From: Gammaproteobacteria bacterium
GTDB lineage: Bacteria; Pseudomonadota; Gammaproteobacteria; Steroidobacterales; Woeseiaceae
Assembly (NCBI GenBank): GCA_013151645.1
Contig: JAADHU010000029.1
Location: 1-64,000, forward strand
DNA length: 64,000 nucleotides
Direction of reading: 5' to 3'
Within the stretch, counting starts at the first letter, position 1. Each line of letters opens with the position of its first letter. Shown here piece after piece: positions 1 to 8,467 of the stretch. The notes beneath the pieces were generated by a model. The model searched no databases. It was not told the origin of the DNA and worked only from the letters and a program-made list of their open reading frames with translations. The position numbers were made by a program, and so were the translations under genes.

Positions 1-29
1 CCGCTGCAAGTACGTCCCTGTAAGCTCGG

Positions 30-49
30 GCCCCGCATCCCTGCGGGGC
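30..49. other. GC-rich hairpin downstream of dgt
   Basis: An 8-bp perfect stem (GCCCCGCA / TGCGGGGC) with a 4-nt TCCC loop lies in the 123 bases after the dgt stop. There is no T-tract on either side, so it is not a standard intrinsic terminator. The rest of bases 1-123 shows no gene. Confidence 0.4.
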
Positions 50-123
50 ACGGTCTCAGAGCCCGACCCTGGCACACGCTTCCTTTCTCGTGGTACCCAA
101 ATCCGCGATCGGGTGGACACGCA

Positions 124-1260
124 TCAGCGTTCCGAGGTCAGGCGCTCAAATTCGGCGATCGCGTAACGATCGGTCATGCCGGCGACATAGTCGGCTACAA
201 CTCTGGCGCGCTCGGCTTCGTCGCCACTACTGGCGCTGGCGTGAAATTCTTCGGGCATGTGGGCGGGGATTGCCATGTAATGTTCGAACAGTTTCTCGAC
301 CATGCGCTTTGCTTTGTCGGTCATTTCGCTGACTTTGTCGTGTTTGTACAAATTTTTCATCAGGAATGACTTGAGCGCGACATGCTGCTCATGCACCTTG
401 TCGCTGAAGGTAACAATGCTTGAACCGTGATTTCTGACGTCGTCAATCGAAGTGAGGTTTAGCTGCTTGAGTTTTGCCTGTGTCGTATCGATAAGATCCG
501 TGACGACGTAGTTGATCATGCGGCGGATAATTTCATAGATAAGGCGACGACCCTCAAGCTCCGGGTAGCGTTTTCGAACCGCCGTGAATTGCGTTTCAAA
601 CAGCGCTTGTTCGCGGAGTTTTTCGATGCTGAGCAAGCCCGCTCGAATGCCATCGTCGACATCGTGATTGTTGTAGGCAATGGCGTCGGCAATGTTGGCC
701 ACCTGGGCTTCAAGGCCCGCTTGCCGGCGTTGCAGGAATCGCTCGCCGAGCTCACCGAGTTCCTTTGCGTTACGTGCGGAGCAGTGTTTCAGAATTCCCT
801 CGCGCGTCTCGAAAGTCAGGTTGAGGCCGGGGAAATCAGCGTACTTGACCTCGAGGTGATCGACGACACGCAGTGACTGCAAATTGTGCTCGAAGCCGCC
901 GTAGTCGCGCATGCAGGCGTTCAGGGCGTCCTGGCCAGCATGGCCAAAGGGCGTGTGACCCAGGTCGTGGGCTAAGGAAATCGCTTCGACCAGTGATTCG
1001 TTGAGGCCGAGTACATCGGCAACCGTGCGTGCGATTTGCGCCACTTCAAGCGAATGCGTCAGGCGGGTTCGGTAGTGATCACCTTCGTGATTAACGAATA
1101 CCTGCGTTTTGTAGACCAGGCGCCGGAAACCGGTTGAATGCACGATACGATCACGATCGCGCTGGAACTCACCGCGATAGGCGGGTGGCGCTTCCTCGTA
1201 TACCCGTCCCCGACTCTGCTTTTCGTGGGCCGCGAAAGGTGCAAGCGCGATGCGCGACAT
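124..1260 (-). CDS. dgt: Deoxyguanosinetriphosphate triphosphohydrolase-like protein
   Basis: Predicted dNTP triphosphohydrolase of the HD superfamily, hydrolysing dNTPs to nucleoside and triphosphate in the cytoplasm. At 378 residues it matches the shorter Dgt-like class rather than the ~505-residue enterobacterial Dgt. The HD-type metal ligands are visible in RLTHSLEVAQIA and in HDLGHTPFGHAG; further on, IADAIAYNNHDVDDG carries the downstream Asp. I start at ATG 1260 (MSRIALAPF), 4 bases after the aroB stop, with GGAG upstream; the frame is open further 5' but that would overlap aroB. It is the last gene of the minus-strand aroK-aroB-dgt run. The true substrate range (dGTP or all dNTPs) cannot be read from sequence. 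Confidence 0.92.
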   Translation of the reverse strand: MSRIALAPFAAHEKQSRGRVYEEAPPAYRGEFQRDRDRIVHSTGFRRLVYKTQVFVNHEGDHYRTRLTHSLEVAQIARTVADVLGLNESLVEAISLAHDLGHTPFGHAGQDALNACMRDYGGFEHNLQSLRVVDHLEVKYADFPGLNLTFETREGILKHCSARNAKELGELGERFLQRRQAGLEAQVANIADAIAYNNHDVDDGIRAGLLSIEKLREQALFETQFTAVRKRYPELEGRRLIYEIIRRMINYVVTDLIDTTQAKLKQLNLTSIDDVRNHGSSIVTFSDKVHEQHVALKSFLMKNLYKHDKVSEMTDKAKRMVEKLFEHYMAIPAHMPEEFHASASSGDEAERARVVADYVAGMTDRYAIAEFERLTSER

Positions 1261-1264
1261 CGTC

Positions 1265-2338
1265 TCAGGCGTCTCCGCGGGCCAGCACCCGCGACAGCAA
1301 CTCGTCCGCCACGTCTTCGCTGATGTACGCATCGCCGATCGCGTGCAACAAGATAAAGCGCAAGCGCTTCGCCGCGACTTTCTTGTCCAGGCTCATGGCC
1401 GCGCGCAGTCGTGCGGCGCCGACAGGCGGCGGGCGAACGGGAAGATTAAACGCTTCGAGCAGGCTGACTAAGCGCCCTGTTTGTGCGTCATCCAGGCCGC
1501 CAAGTTCAGCGGCCATAAGCATGCCCGCGGCAACGGCTTCGCCGTGCAACCACTCGCCATAGCCCAGGCTGTTCTCGATCGCGTGCGCGAATGTATGACC
1601 GAAATTCAACAGTGCCCGGGCGCCATGTTCCCGCTCATCCTCCGCTACCACGGCCGCCTTGATCTGGCACGAACGCATGATGAGGTGGGCCAGGGCGTCC
1701 ATGTCTCTTGCAAGCAAGGCCGCCGCGTTTTGTTCCATCCAGTGAAAGTAGTCGGCATCGGCAATCGCGCCGTGCTTGACAGCCTCGGCCAGGCCGGCCG
1801 CCAGTTCACGAGCCGGCAACGTACTCAGTGTTTCCGTATCGATCAGGACCAGCTTTGGTTGATGGAAAGCGCCGATGAGATTCTTGCCACCGGGATGATT
1901 GACGCCCGTTTTGCCACCAACGGACGAGTCAACTTGGGCCAGCAACGTCGTTGCCACCTGGATGACCGGTACGCCGCGCATGTAGGTTGCTGCGGCAAAT
2001 CCGGTGATATCGCCGATAACGCCGCCGCCGAGGGCGATCAGTGTGGTATCCCGGTTGGCACCGGCATCGACCAGCGCATCGATCACTCGCGTCGAACTAT
2101 CGATTGTTTTATGTGCCTCGCCGTCCGGCAGGATAAGTGTCTTGACCGTCTTGCCGGAAAGATTGGCGGTAAGCTTCTGCAGGTAAAGCGGTGCGACCGT
2201 TTCATTGCTGACGATCAGGCAATCGGCACCGGAAACGTGTGCGGCCAGATCGAATTGCCCCGCCAGCAGGCCACGGCCCACGACGATGGGGTAGCTACGC
2301 TCGCCGAGTTCGACCGTTTGTGTGTGTGAGCTTGCCAA
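1265..2338 (-). CDS. aroB: 3-dehydroquinate synthase
   Basis: Second step of the shikimate pathway: NAD- and metal-dependent conversion of DAHP to 3-dehydroquinate. The 357-residue length is normal. The nucleotide-binding [16 protein letters not shown] is followed by the active-site block ending [15 protein letters not shown] and by GAFHQP; metal-ligand regions are seen in [11 protein letters not shown] and in [12 protein letters not shown], with GEAVAAGM beyond. It follows aroK by 108 bases and runs almost directly into dgt. The aroK-aroB pairing next to pilQ is widely conserved in gammaproteobacteria. Confidence 0.97.
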   Translation of the reverse strand: MASSHTQTVELGERSYPIVVGRGLLAGQFDLAAHVSGADCLIVSNETVAPLYLQKLTANLSGKTVKTLILPDGEAHKTIDSSTRVIDALVDAGANRDTTLIALGGGVIGDITGFAAATYMRGVPVIQVATTLLAQVDSSVGGKTGVNHPGGKNLIGAFHQPKLVLIDTETLSTLPARELAAGLAEAVKHGAIADADYFHWMEQNAAALLARDMDALAHLIMRSCQIKAAVVAEDEREHGARALLNFGHTFAHAIENSLGYGEWLHGEAVAAGMLMAAELGGLDDAQTGRLVSLLEAFNLPVRPPPVGAARLRAAMSLDKKVAAKRLRFILLHAIGDAYISEDVADELLSRVLARGDA

Positions 2339-2446
2339 TCTGCGTACCTGTCATTGCCGGAGCAATAAAGACTACCGGTTTTTCGCGTGGATCACAGGGT
2401 ATTGGTCTTCACCAGGTTTCGAACTGCGGTGCCCGGAAAGGCCCCG

Positions 2447-2956
2447 TCAGAGCGATTCGTGAATCTGTTTTGCAACCGCCTTGACACGGCGACCATCGGT
2501 TTCGATCACAAGGTCGGCAATTTCACGGTAGAGTGGATCGCGTATTTCCATGAAGTCTTCCAGCACTTTACCCGGATCGGCGCTATCCAGTAGCGGTCGT
2601 TCCCGGCCACGCTGCGTGCGTTCGAGTTGCTGCGCAACCGTCGTGTACAGATACACGACATATCCCCGGGCACCGAGCCGGCTGCGATTTTCCGCGTTGA
2701 TGACCGCGCCGCCACCGGTTGCCAGGACAACGCCTTCACGCTGCGAGAGATCGTCGATGACCGCGGTTTCGCGTTTTCGAAATCCTTCTTCACCCTCTTT
2801 TTCAAAAATAAAGGGTATATCAACGCCAGTTCTGTCTTCGATCTCATCGTCACTATCGACGAAGTCCAGGTGCAGCAGTCGCGCGAGCTGTCGCCCAACC
2901 GCGGACTTACCGGCACCCATGGGCCCAATGAGAAACAGATTTTTTGGATACGCCAT
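2447..2956 (-). CDS. aroK: Shikimate kinase
   Basis: Phosphorylates shikimate at the 3-hydroxyl using ATP, the fifth step of the shikimate pathway. It is a 169-residue P-loop protein: Walker [13 protein letters not shown] near residue 11, the shikimate-binding DSDDEIEDR near residue 34, GFRKRE, and the Walker B-like ATGGGAVI. The lid region QRGRERPLL is intact. It lies between pilQ and aroB on the same strand. The ribosome-binding site before ATG 2956 is weak. Confidence 0.96.
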   Translation of the reverse strand: MAYPKNLFLIGPMGAGKSAVGRQLARLLHLDFVDSDDEIEDRTGVDIPFIFEKEGEEGFRKRETAVIDDLSQREGVVLATGGGAVINAENRSRLGARGYVVYLYTTVAQQLERTQRGRERPLLDSADPGKVLEDFMEIRDPLYREIADLVIETDGRRVKAVAKQIHESL

Positions 2957-3002
2957 ACGGTACGACAGTGTTTTAAAAGGAAATTAGACCGAGTTTAGTC
3001 TT

Positions 3003-3033
3003 CGGCAAGGAGTTGAAGTTCAACTCCTTGCCG
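3003..3033. other. Perfect 15-bp inverted repeat between pilQ and aroK
   Basis: CGGCAAGGAGTTGAA and its exact reverse complement are separated by a single G. Neither strand has a T-run after it, so it is not a classical intrinsic terminator. It may be an mRNA-stabilising or Rho-coupled structure at the end of the pil transcript, or an operator. Confidence 0.55.
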
Positions 3034-3075
3034 ATACTCGTCTGATGATGGGCAAGTATGCTTGCGCCAAATCTC

Positions 3076-5241
3076 TTAGTAAATGCTCGAGCCTTCGGTG
3101 AGAATTTTCGGTGTAACAAAAATCAACAGCTCCGATTTGTTTGATACGTTCTGACGCGACCGAAACAACACACCAACACCTGGCAGGTCACCGAGGAACG
3201 GAACCTTCGATATCGTCTCACGACGTTCCGTCTCGTAAATACCGCCAAGCACCACCGTTTGACCGTCGTTCACCAGGACCTGGGTCTCGATGGTGCGCGT
3301 ATCGATACTCGGCACGAATCCGCCGGTCGCACTGGCAACGAGTTCACCCACATTATCCTTGGTAACCAGAATATCCATGATGATCTTGTTGTCCGGCGTA
3401 ATTTGCGGTTTAACCGTCAGGCTCAACACGGCCTTCTTGAACTGAGTGGTCGTTGCACCAGACGATGCGGCTTGCTGGAAAGGAATTTCCACGCCCTGTT
3501 CGATTCTGGCCTCTTTCTGGTTCGCGGTGATAATGCGCGGCGTCGACACTATCTCGCCGTTGCCTTCGGCCTGCAGCGCCGTCAGTTCAAGATCAACCAG
3601 GTAATCTGTCTCGAGCACTGCAAGAGAGAAGCGGCCCGCAGCATCCGAGATAGGCACGTTTACGTTGTAGCGATTCGCAAGCGATGGCAGCTCGATCGGA
3701 AAGATGGTGCCGTTCGCCGGGTCGGCCAGGTTGCTGACAATGGAGTTGACCATTGTGTCGGTACCCGCACCCGATCCCGAAATTACGGTTGCGCCGTCGC
3801 TGCTATTCGCGTTGTAGGCCGTTGCGCCCAGACGGATACCCAGCGATTGGCTGAAGTCATCGTTGACGACGACAATACGTGACTCGATTAACACCTGACG
3901 TATGGGAATATCCAGTATGCGCACGAGTCGTCGAATATCCTGCAAACTCTCGGCCGTGTCCTGAATCAACAATGTATTGGTGCGTTCGTCGATACCGACA
4001 CTGCCTCGATCGGACAACAACGAATTATCGCCGCCGCCGTCAATCAAATCCGCGAGATCCGACGCTTTCGCGTAGTTAACCTGCAGGAATTCAGAATAAA
4101 GCGGTTCCAGTTCATTCAACGCGGCTTTCGCTTCCAGATCGGCGGTTTCGCGTGCCGCGATTTCTTCGGCCGGCGCAACAATAATGACGCTGCCGTTCTC
4201 GCGCATATCGAGACCCTTTGTGGTCATGACGATATCGAGCGCCTGATCCCAGGGGACGTTGCGCAACCGCAACGTCACGTTACCTTGTACCGTATCCGAT
4301 ACGACAATGTTGCGGCCCGAGGTTTCTGCAAGCAACTGCAATACGGCGCGCGTTTCGATGTCCTGAAAATTCAGCGTTAGCCGCTGACCGCTGTATTCTT
4401 TTTCCTCCGAAAACAGGCTATCGCTTTCAGTATCAGATTCAGCAGCCGGGTTTATTTCGATCGTAAATTCATTGTCCGACTGGTAGGCAAGTTGTTCGTA
4501 TTTGCCTTCCGCTGAAATAACAATACGAGTATCGAGATTTGTCCGCAACGCATCGACGGTCGTCACCGGCGTTGCGAAATCCATAACGTCCAGACGACGC
4601 ATTAGTTCGGCCGGCAACGTCGTGTCTTTGAAGACCGCCACAACACGGCTGCCTTCCTGGCGAATATCAACCGGAGTTGACGGGTCACTAAGGCTGATCA
4701 GAATACGCCCGCCACCGTCACGCGTTCGACGGAAATCAACACTGTTGATTGTGCGAGCACCACTTGATGCATACGATGTGCTTTGAGTCGACGGTGACAC
4801 AACGCCGGCAAACTTCGTGGAAGCAGCTGAATTGCCTCCGTCCACGTCATCAACGCCCAGCGTAACGATGATCGTATTGCCACTGACGCGCGTGTCGTAG
4901 GCGACCATCGAAGAGAGGTTCAGCACGACACGCGTGCGGCCATTGGCCTCAGCGGTCAGCACCGTGTCCAGGGGACCCATATTGACATCGCGACGTCGTG
5001 ACGAGAGACCGAGCGACGTCTCTGGCAGGTCCATTGCAATACGCGCCGGGTCGTCGATGGTGAATGCCAAAGGCTCCGGCGCCATGCCGCTCATGATCAG
5101 TTTGAGTTCGACACGCTGGCCTGGAAGGCTTTGTATCTGAATATCCTGCAGTCGATTGCCTTCCTGTGCGTTTGCAGCCAATCCGCAGCACATGAGCAGC
5201 ACAGCCTGAACTATTACAGTCAGTCTATTTTTGAGCGTCAT
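3076..5241 (-). CDS. pilQ: Type IV pilus secretin PilQ
   Basis: Outer-membrane secretin through which the type IV pilus passes. The 721-residue protein has an N-terminal signal peptide ending near ANAQ, two AMIN-type beta domains in roughly the first 270 residues, and a secretin-TonB short N-terminal domain (the LNFQDIETRAVLQLLAETSG region). NolW-like repeats follow, then the secretin core with the conserved VPFLGDLPGVGVLFR near the C-terminus. I chose ATG 5241 (MTLKNRL) because GGGAG lies 8-9 bases upstream; an in-frame ATG at 5262 lacks a ribosome-binding site. It is the last gene of pilMNOPQ. Confidence 0.96.
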   Translation of the reverse strand: MTLKNRLTVIVQAVLLMCCGLAANAQEGNRLQDIQIQSLPGQRVELKLIMSGMAPEPLAFTIDDPARIAMDLPETSLGLSSRRRDVNMGPLDTVLTAEANGRTRVVLNLSSMVAYDTRVSGNTIIVTLGVDDVDGGNSAASTKFAGVVSPSTQSTSYASSGARTINSVDFRRTRDGGGRILISLSDPSTPVDIRQEGSRVVAVFKDTTLPAELMRRLDVMDFATPVTTVDALRTNLDTRIVISAEGKYEQLAYQSDNEFTIEINPAAESDTESDSLFSEEKEYSGQRLTLNFQDIETRAVLQLLAETSGRNIVVSDTVQGNVTLRLRNVPWDQALDIVMTTKGLDMRENGSVIIVAPAEEIAARETADLEAKAALNELEPLYSEFLQVNYAKASDLADLIDGGGDNSLLSDRGSVGIDERTNTLLIQDTAESLQDIRRLVRILDIPIRQVLIESRIVVVNDDFSQSLGIRLGATAYNANSSDGATVISGSGAGTDTMVNSIVSNLADPANGTIFPIELPSLANRYNVNVPISDAAGRFSLAVLETDYLVDLELTALQAEGNGEIVSTPRIITANQKEARIEQGVEIPFQQAASSGATTTQFKKAVLSLTVKPQITPDNKIIMDILVTKDNVGELVASATGGFVPSIDTRTIETQVLVNDGQTVVLGGIYETERRETISKVPFLGDLPGVGVLFRSRQNVSNKSELLIFVTPKILTEGSSIY

Positions 5242-5269
5242 TCCAATTACTCCCAGTTCCATTCAGGCA

Positions 5270-5803
5270 TCAGTCCGCAAGGCCGATTCCGGCTTCTCTT
5301 TCGAGATATCCACCAATCCCGTCCGAAATTATTTCAATCAGTTCAATTCCCGATTCATTGATATTCACAACACGTCCGTCGTTCTGACCCATGTAATTGC
5401 CAGGTACAACGCGATGAATCAATCCGGCCGGGTCTCGCACAAGGCCGTAGTCAACGCCCCCAAGCTGCAATGTGCCCACCATTTTCATGGTATCCAGCGG
5501 GTACTGCTCGAGAAACTCGCGACTGCGCTCAGTATCCGGGCGCGTACCGCCACCGGCAACACCGGGTGACGCCTGCGCGGTATCCGGGACAAAGGGCGAG
5601 CGTAACCCGGCACTGTCTGCCACATAGGTAAACACTTCGTAAGGTTTGATTTCCGGCAACGGCTCTATGACGCCGCCTGACCTGGCCTTGATTTGGTTGA
5701 TATAAGCATCAAGATCATCCATGTCCTTGCTGCAGGCAACCACGCCCATCGTCGTCATCAGTAACACGAGGATCAGGCGACTTTTTTCGGAAGCTCTATT
5801 CAT
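5270..5803 (-). CDS. pilP: Type IV pilus assembly lipoprotein PilP
   Basis: Inner-membrane lipoprotein that links the PilN/PilO platform to the PilQ secretin. Of 177 residues, the signal peptide ends in the lipobox VVAC (Cys about residue 24). An extended linker and the PilP beta-sandwich follow, including LDTMKMVGTLQ and GNYMGQNDGRV. The start overlaps the pilO stop by one base (TGATG-type junction), indicating translational coupling. Confidence 0.95.
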   Translation of the reverse strand: MNRASEKSRLILVLLMTTMGVVACSKDMDDLDAYINQIKARSGGVIEPLPEIKPYEVFTYVADSAGLRSPFVPDTAQASPGVAGGGTRPDTERSREFLEQYPLDTMKMVGTLQLGGVDYGLVRDPAGLIHRVVPGNYMGQNDGRVVNINESGIELIEIISDGIGGYLEREAGIGLAD

Positions 5804-6402
5804 CAGTCAGCCTCCTCATCAAGATAACGGTAGGTTTTCGCCAATACCTCCAGGGACAATTCATCGAAATCGTCGCTTTTTTCAGGCGTGATGACAATGT
5901 TGTGCAGCGTCACGATACGAGGCAGCGCCGCGATACCGCTGACAAAATTCGCGATTTCGTGGTAGCTGCCGGTAAGACGAATTCGAATCGGCTTCTCTGC
6001 ATAGAAATCTTTGGGTATTTCCGACTGCGGCTGAAACAGTTTTTCCTGCAGCCCGGCCGCCAGTCCGGTTTGAGAAATATCGACGATCAGGCTCGGGATT
6101 TCTGTTTTGCCGGGCAACTGTCGCAACATGGTGCCGAACGACTGCTCCATTTCAATCAACTGCGCTTTGTAGGCGTCGTAATTTGCCGCCTTGCGCTGTT
6201 TGTTTTCGAACGTGATATGAAGTGTCTGCTCGTCATCCTGGGCACGCGTCAATCTTGGCGACTTATCCTCGATGATGAACCAGTAGATACCGAGTCCGAC
6301 GACGAGCACGAAAACTATCGCGATAACCGCCGCTCGAATGGACAGTGGCCAACGGCCGACATCATTGACGTCAAGACTTTTCAGTTCCTCTGCGAGGTTC
6401 AT
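5803..6402 (-). CDS. pilO: Type IV pilus inner-membrane protein PilO
   Basis: Bitopic inner-membrane protein that dimerises with PilN and forms the pilus alignment subcomplex. In its 199 residues there is a short cytoplasmic tail, one transmembrane helix at about 25-46, a coiled coil, and a ferredoxin-like periplasmic domain containing the typical IRLTGSYHEIANFVSGIAALPRIVTL. Its ATG overlaps the pilN stop in an ATGA junction. Confidence 0.95.
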   Translation of the reverse strand: MNLAEELKSLDVNDVGRWPLSIRAAVIAIVFVLVVGLGIYWFIIEDKSPRLTRAQDDEQTLHITFENKQRKAANYDAYKAQLIEMEQSFGTMLRQLPGKTEIPSLIVDISQTGLAAGLQEKLFQPQSEIPKDFYAEKPIRIRLTGSYHEIANFVSGIAALPRIVTLHNIVITPEKSDDFDELSLEVLAKTYRYLDEEAD

Positions 6403-6968
6403 CCTTCGTCCTCCGTGCCTTCGCCACTTGCCCTGACCTGGTTCAGAGTAACGACAAATCCGGCTTGACGGCTGGATCCCTGATCCGTCGTTTCAACTTT
6501 CACCACGTCGGGATTAGTCAGCCAGTCCGATGAATCGATCTGCCTCATCAGGGCTGATACCCGTGTGCTGGATTGCGCAACACCGGTAACCTCAACGGTC
6601 GAGCCGGACTGCTTCATCGCCGTCAGGTAAACACCCTCCGGAATCTGCCGGGCCATCTCGTCGAAGAGGTGCACGATCTCGGGCCGGCTGCTCTGCAAGC
6701 GTTCGATAATTTCCATGCGTGCGAGAAGACGTTCTTTTTGTCGCTCCAGACCGTTGATCTCGGTGATGCTCTTGTCGAGCTCGATAATCTCGGCTTCCAG
6801 GCGCGCGTTGCGCGCCAACTGGTAGTCGATCCTGCCGATGTAAACGAAGTTCGCCAAAGTCGCAACGATAACCGCGGCGACGAAAGCGCCGGCGATGGCG
6901 ATCATAAAATCACGTTGTCGATCTTGTCGTTCCGCTTCGCGCCATGGAAGTAGATTAATGCGTGGCAT
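6399..6968 (-). CDS. pilN: Type IV pilus inner-membrane protein PilN
   Basis: The PilN N-terminus binds PilM; the rest pairs with PilO. The protein (189 residues) starts with the signature INLLPWREAERQDRQR (residues 4-19), which docks in the PilM groove. A transmembrane helix (about 22-44), a coiled coil and a ferredoxin-like periplasmic domain with GVYLTAMKQSGSTVEVTG follow. It sits between pilM and pilO in a tightly packed operon. Confidence 0.96.
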   Translation of the reverse strand: MPRINLLPWREAERQDRQRDFMIAIAGAFVAAVIVATLANFVYIGRIDYQLARNARLEAEIIELDKSITEINGLERQKERLLARMEIIERLQSSRPEIVHLFDEMARQIPEGVYLTAMKQSGSTVEVTGVAQSSTRVSALMRQIDSSDWLTNPDVVKVETTDQGSSRQAGFVVTLNQVRASGEGTEDEG

Positions 6969-6969
6969 A

Positions 6970-8031
6970 TTAGTCGAAGCTCCTCAGTGCAAGGCCGCAC
7001 GCCGTGAGCAGCGCGGTGGCATCTTTGTGCACGCCCTGCGATTTTGCCTTGGATGAAATCTTCATCTGCCCGAGCGGATCACCAACTTCAGTCGGTATGC
7101 CCACACGGCTGGAAATAACGTCGGCAAGGCCGGGAATATTGGCACAGCCGCCGCAGACAAGCACCATATCAGGCTGCTCGCGACCGCCACCGGAAGCCAG
7201 GTAAAATTGCAGCGAACGACTGACTTGCTGCGTCATATCGTCGACAAACGGTTCCAGCACTTCCGGCTGGTAGTTGCTCGGCAAGCCGCCCTGCTTTTTC
7301 GCGCGACCGGCATCTTCCATGCTAAGCCCGTAGGTGCGCATGATTTCCTCGGTCAGTTGCTGCCCGCCGAACGAAAAGTCACGCGTGTAGATCACCTTGA
7401 GATCCTGCAATACGCTGAAGGTCGTACTACTCGCACCAATATCGACGACGGCAACCGATTGACCGATGCCGTTGTCGGGAATCTGGTGACTGAGCAGCTG
7501 GCAGGCATTTTCCAGCGCGAACGCTTCGACATCGACGATGTCTGCCTGCAGGCCCGCCGCCGCCACGGCGGCTTGTCGCTGTTCCACATTGCTGGTTCGC
7601 GTTGCAACCAGCAGGACATCGAGAAGCTCGGGGTCTTTTTCGTTCGGACCGACGATTTCCCAATCGAAGCTGACTTCTTCCATCGGGAACGGTATGTATT
7701 GATCCGCCTGGATTTCTACCTGCCCTTCCAGATCGCGTTCAGACAGGTTCGACGCCATCTGAATGACCTTGGTAATGGCGGCGTCGCCGCTGATGGCGAT
7801 CGCGACATCCGTCGCCCTGGCGCCTGAGCGTTTAACGGCTCTGCGGATCGCTTCGCCAACGGCTTTGGCATCTACAATCGCCTTTTCGTTAACGGAACTC
7901 GGGGGTGTCGGCTCTGCAGCGTAGGACTCAACCCGATAGCGTTTCCCGCTCTGGGAAAGCTCAATCAGCTTTACCGACGATGTGGTGATATCGAGGCCTA
8001 ACAGTGGCTGTTTTTTCTTGCCAAAAAGCAC
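6970..8031 (-). CDS. pilM: Type IV pilus actin-like ATPase PilM
   Basis: Cytoplasmic FtsA/actin-like protein that anchors the PilN/O/P complex. It is 353 residues long and shows the actin-fold phosphate-binding segments LLGLDITTSSVKLIEL and AVVDIGASSTTFSVL, and the adenosine motif LVCGGCANIPGL. The start is GTG 8031, preceded by AAGGA at 7-8 bases. It is the first gene of the pil operon and divergent from mrcA, an arrangement conserved in Pseudomonas and relatives. Confidence 0.95.
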   Translation of the reverse strand: MLFGKKKQPLLGLDITTSSVKLIELSQSGKRYRVESYAAEPTPPSSVNEKAIVDAKAVGEAIRRAVKRSGARATDVAIAISGDAAITKVIQMASNLSERDLEGQVEIQADQYIPFPMEEVSFDWEIVGPNEKDPELLDVLLVATRTSNVEQRQAAVAAAGLQADIVDVEAFALENACQLLSHQIPDNGIGQSVAVVDIGASSTTFSVLQDLKVIYTRDFSFGGQQLTEEIMRTYGLSMEDAGRAKKQGGLPSNYQPEVLEPFVDDMTQQVSRSLQFYLASGGGREQPDMVLVCGGCANIPGLADVISSRVGIPTEVGDPLGQMKISSKAKSQGVHKDATALLTACGLALRSFD

Positions 8032-8091
8032 GTGTTTTTCCTTCTAAGTCGGTAAGTTGCAGGTCAAATGTAGTCTCAACCTTAGCAATTC

Positions 8092-8120
8092 GATTTAACT
8101 ATATATCAATAAAATGTAAA
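8092..8120 (-). promoter_or_regulatory. Candidate sigma70 promoter for pilMNOPQ
   Basis: On the minus strand, TTTACA (8120-8115) and TAAATC (8097-8092) are 17 bases apart, about 60 bases upstream of the pilM GTG, in a locally AT-rich stretch. The -10 match is only moderate. Confidence 0.3.
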
Positions 8121-8321
8121 ATAGAACGTGACTTTGTTCACGATCCAGCAATCCCTCATCCTACGTCCCCATCGCGCTCCAGTTCCGTGAACTGGTTGGC
8201 ACCCTCGGCGGCGGCCACTGAAACGGTAATTCGCTACCTGAAAGCCGCCCTTTGGCACCGCAATTAGCCCGTTCCCCGCCGCTCAATCGTGCCTGTCCAT
8301 CGCGACGATACGCTGAACGCA

Positions 8322-8351
8322 TTGCAGCCTTGCGTATTTGCTGGCTATCAT
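8322..8351 (+). promoter_or_regulatory. Candidate sigma70 promoter for mrcA
   Basis: TTGCAG (8322-8327) and TATCAT (8346-8351) are separated by 18 bases, about 115 bases upstream of the mrcA ATG. The leader would be long and shows no obvious riboswitch. Confidence 0.4.
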
Positions 8352-8467
8352 GCGACCCCGGGCGGAGCTTTACCTCCCTGTCCTTATCGTTTGGCAATCG
8401 AATCCTGGCAAATATAGGCCGGTACCCGAACCTCGTAAGCCCTTGTTTTCGAGGGAATTGACGAATT

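Larger units (their letters stand above)
8032..8467. promoter_or_regulatory. Divergent intergenic region pilM / mrcA (436 bp)
   Basis: No gene is supported here. The pilM-proximal 120 bases are AT-rich, the rest is GC-rich. Each flank has one sigma70-like promoter candidate (listed separately). A short inverted repeat (CGTGA / TCACG, 6-base spacer) at about 8128-8143 lies upstream of the pilM promoter and could be an operator. Confidence 0.45.
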
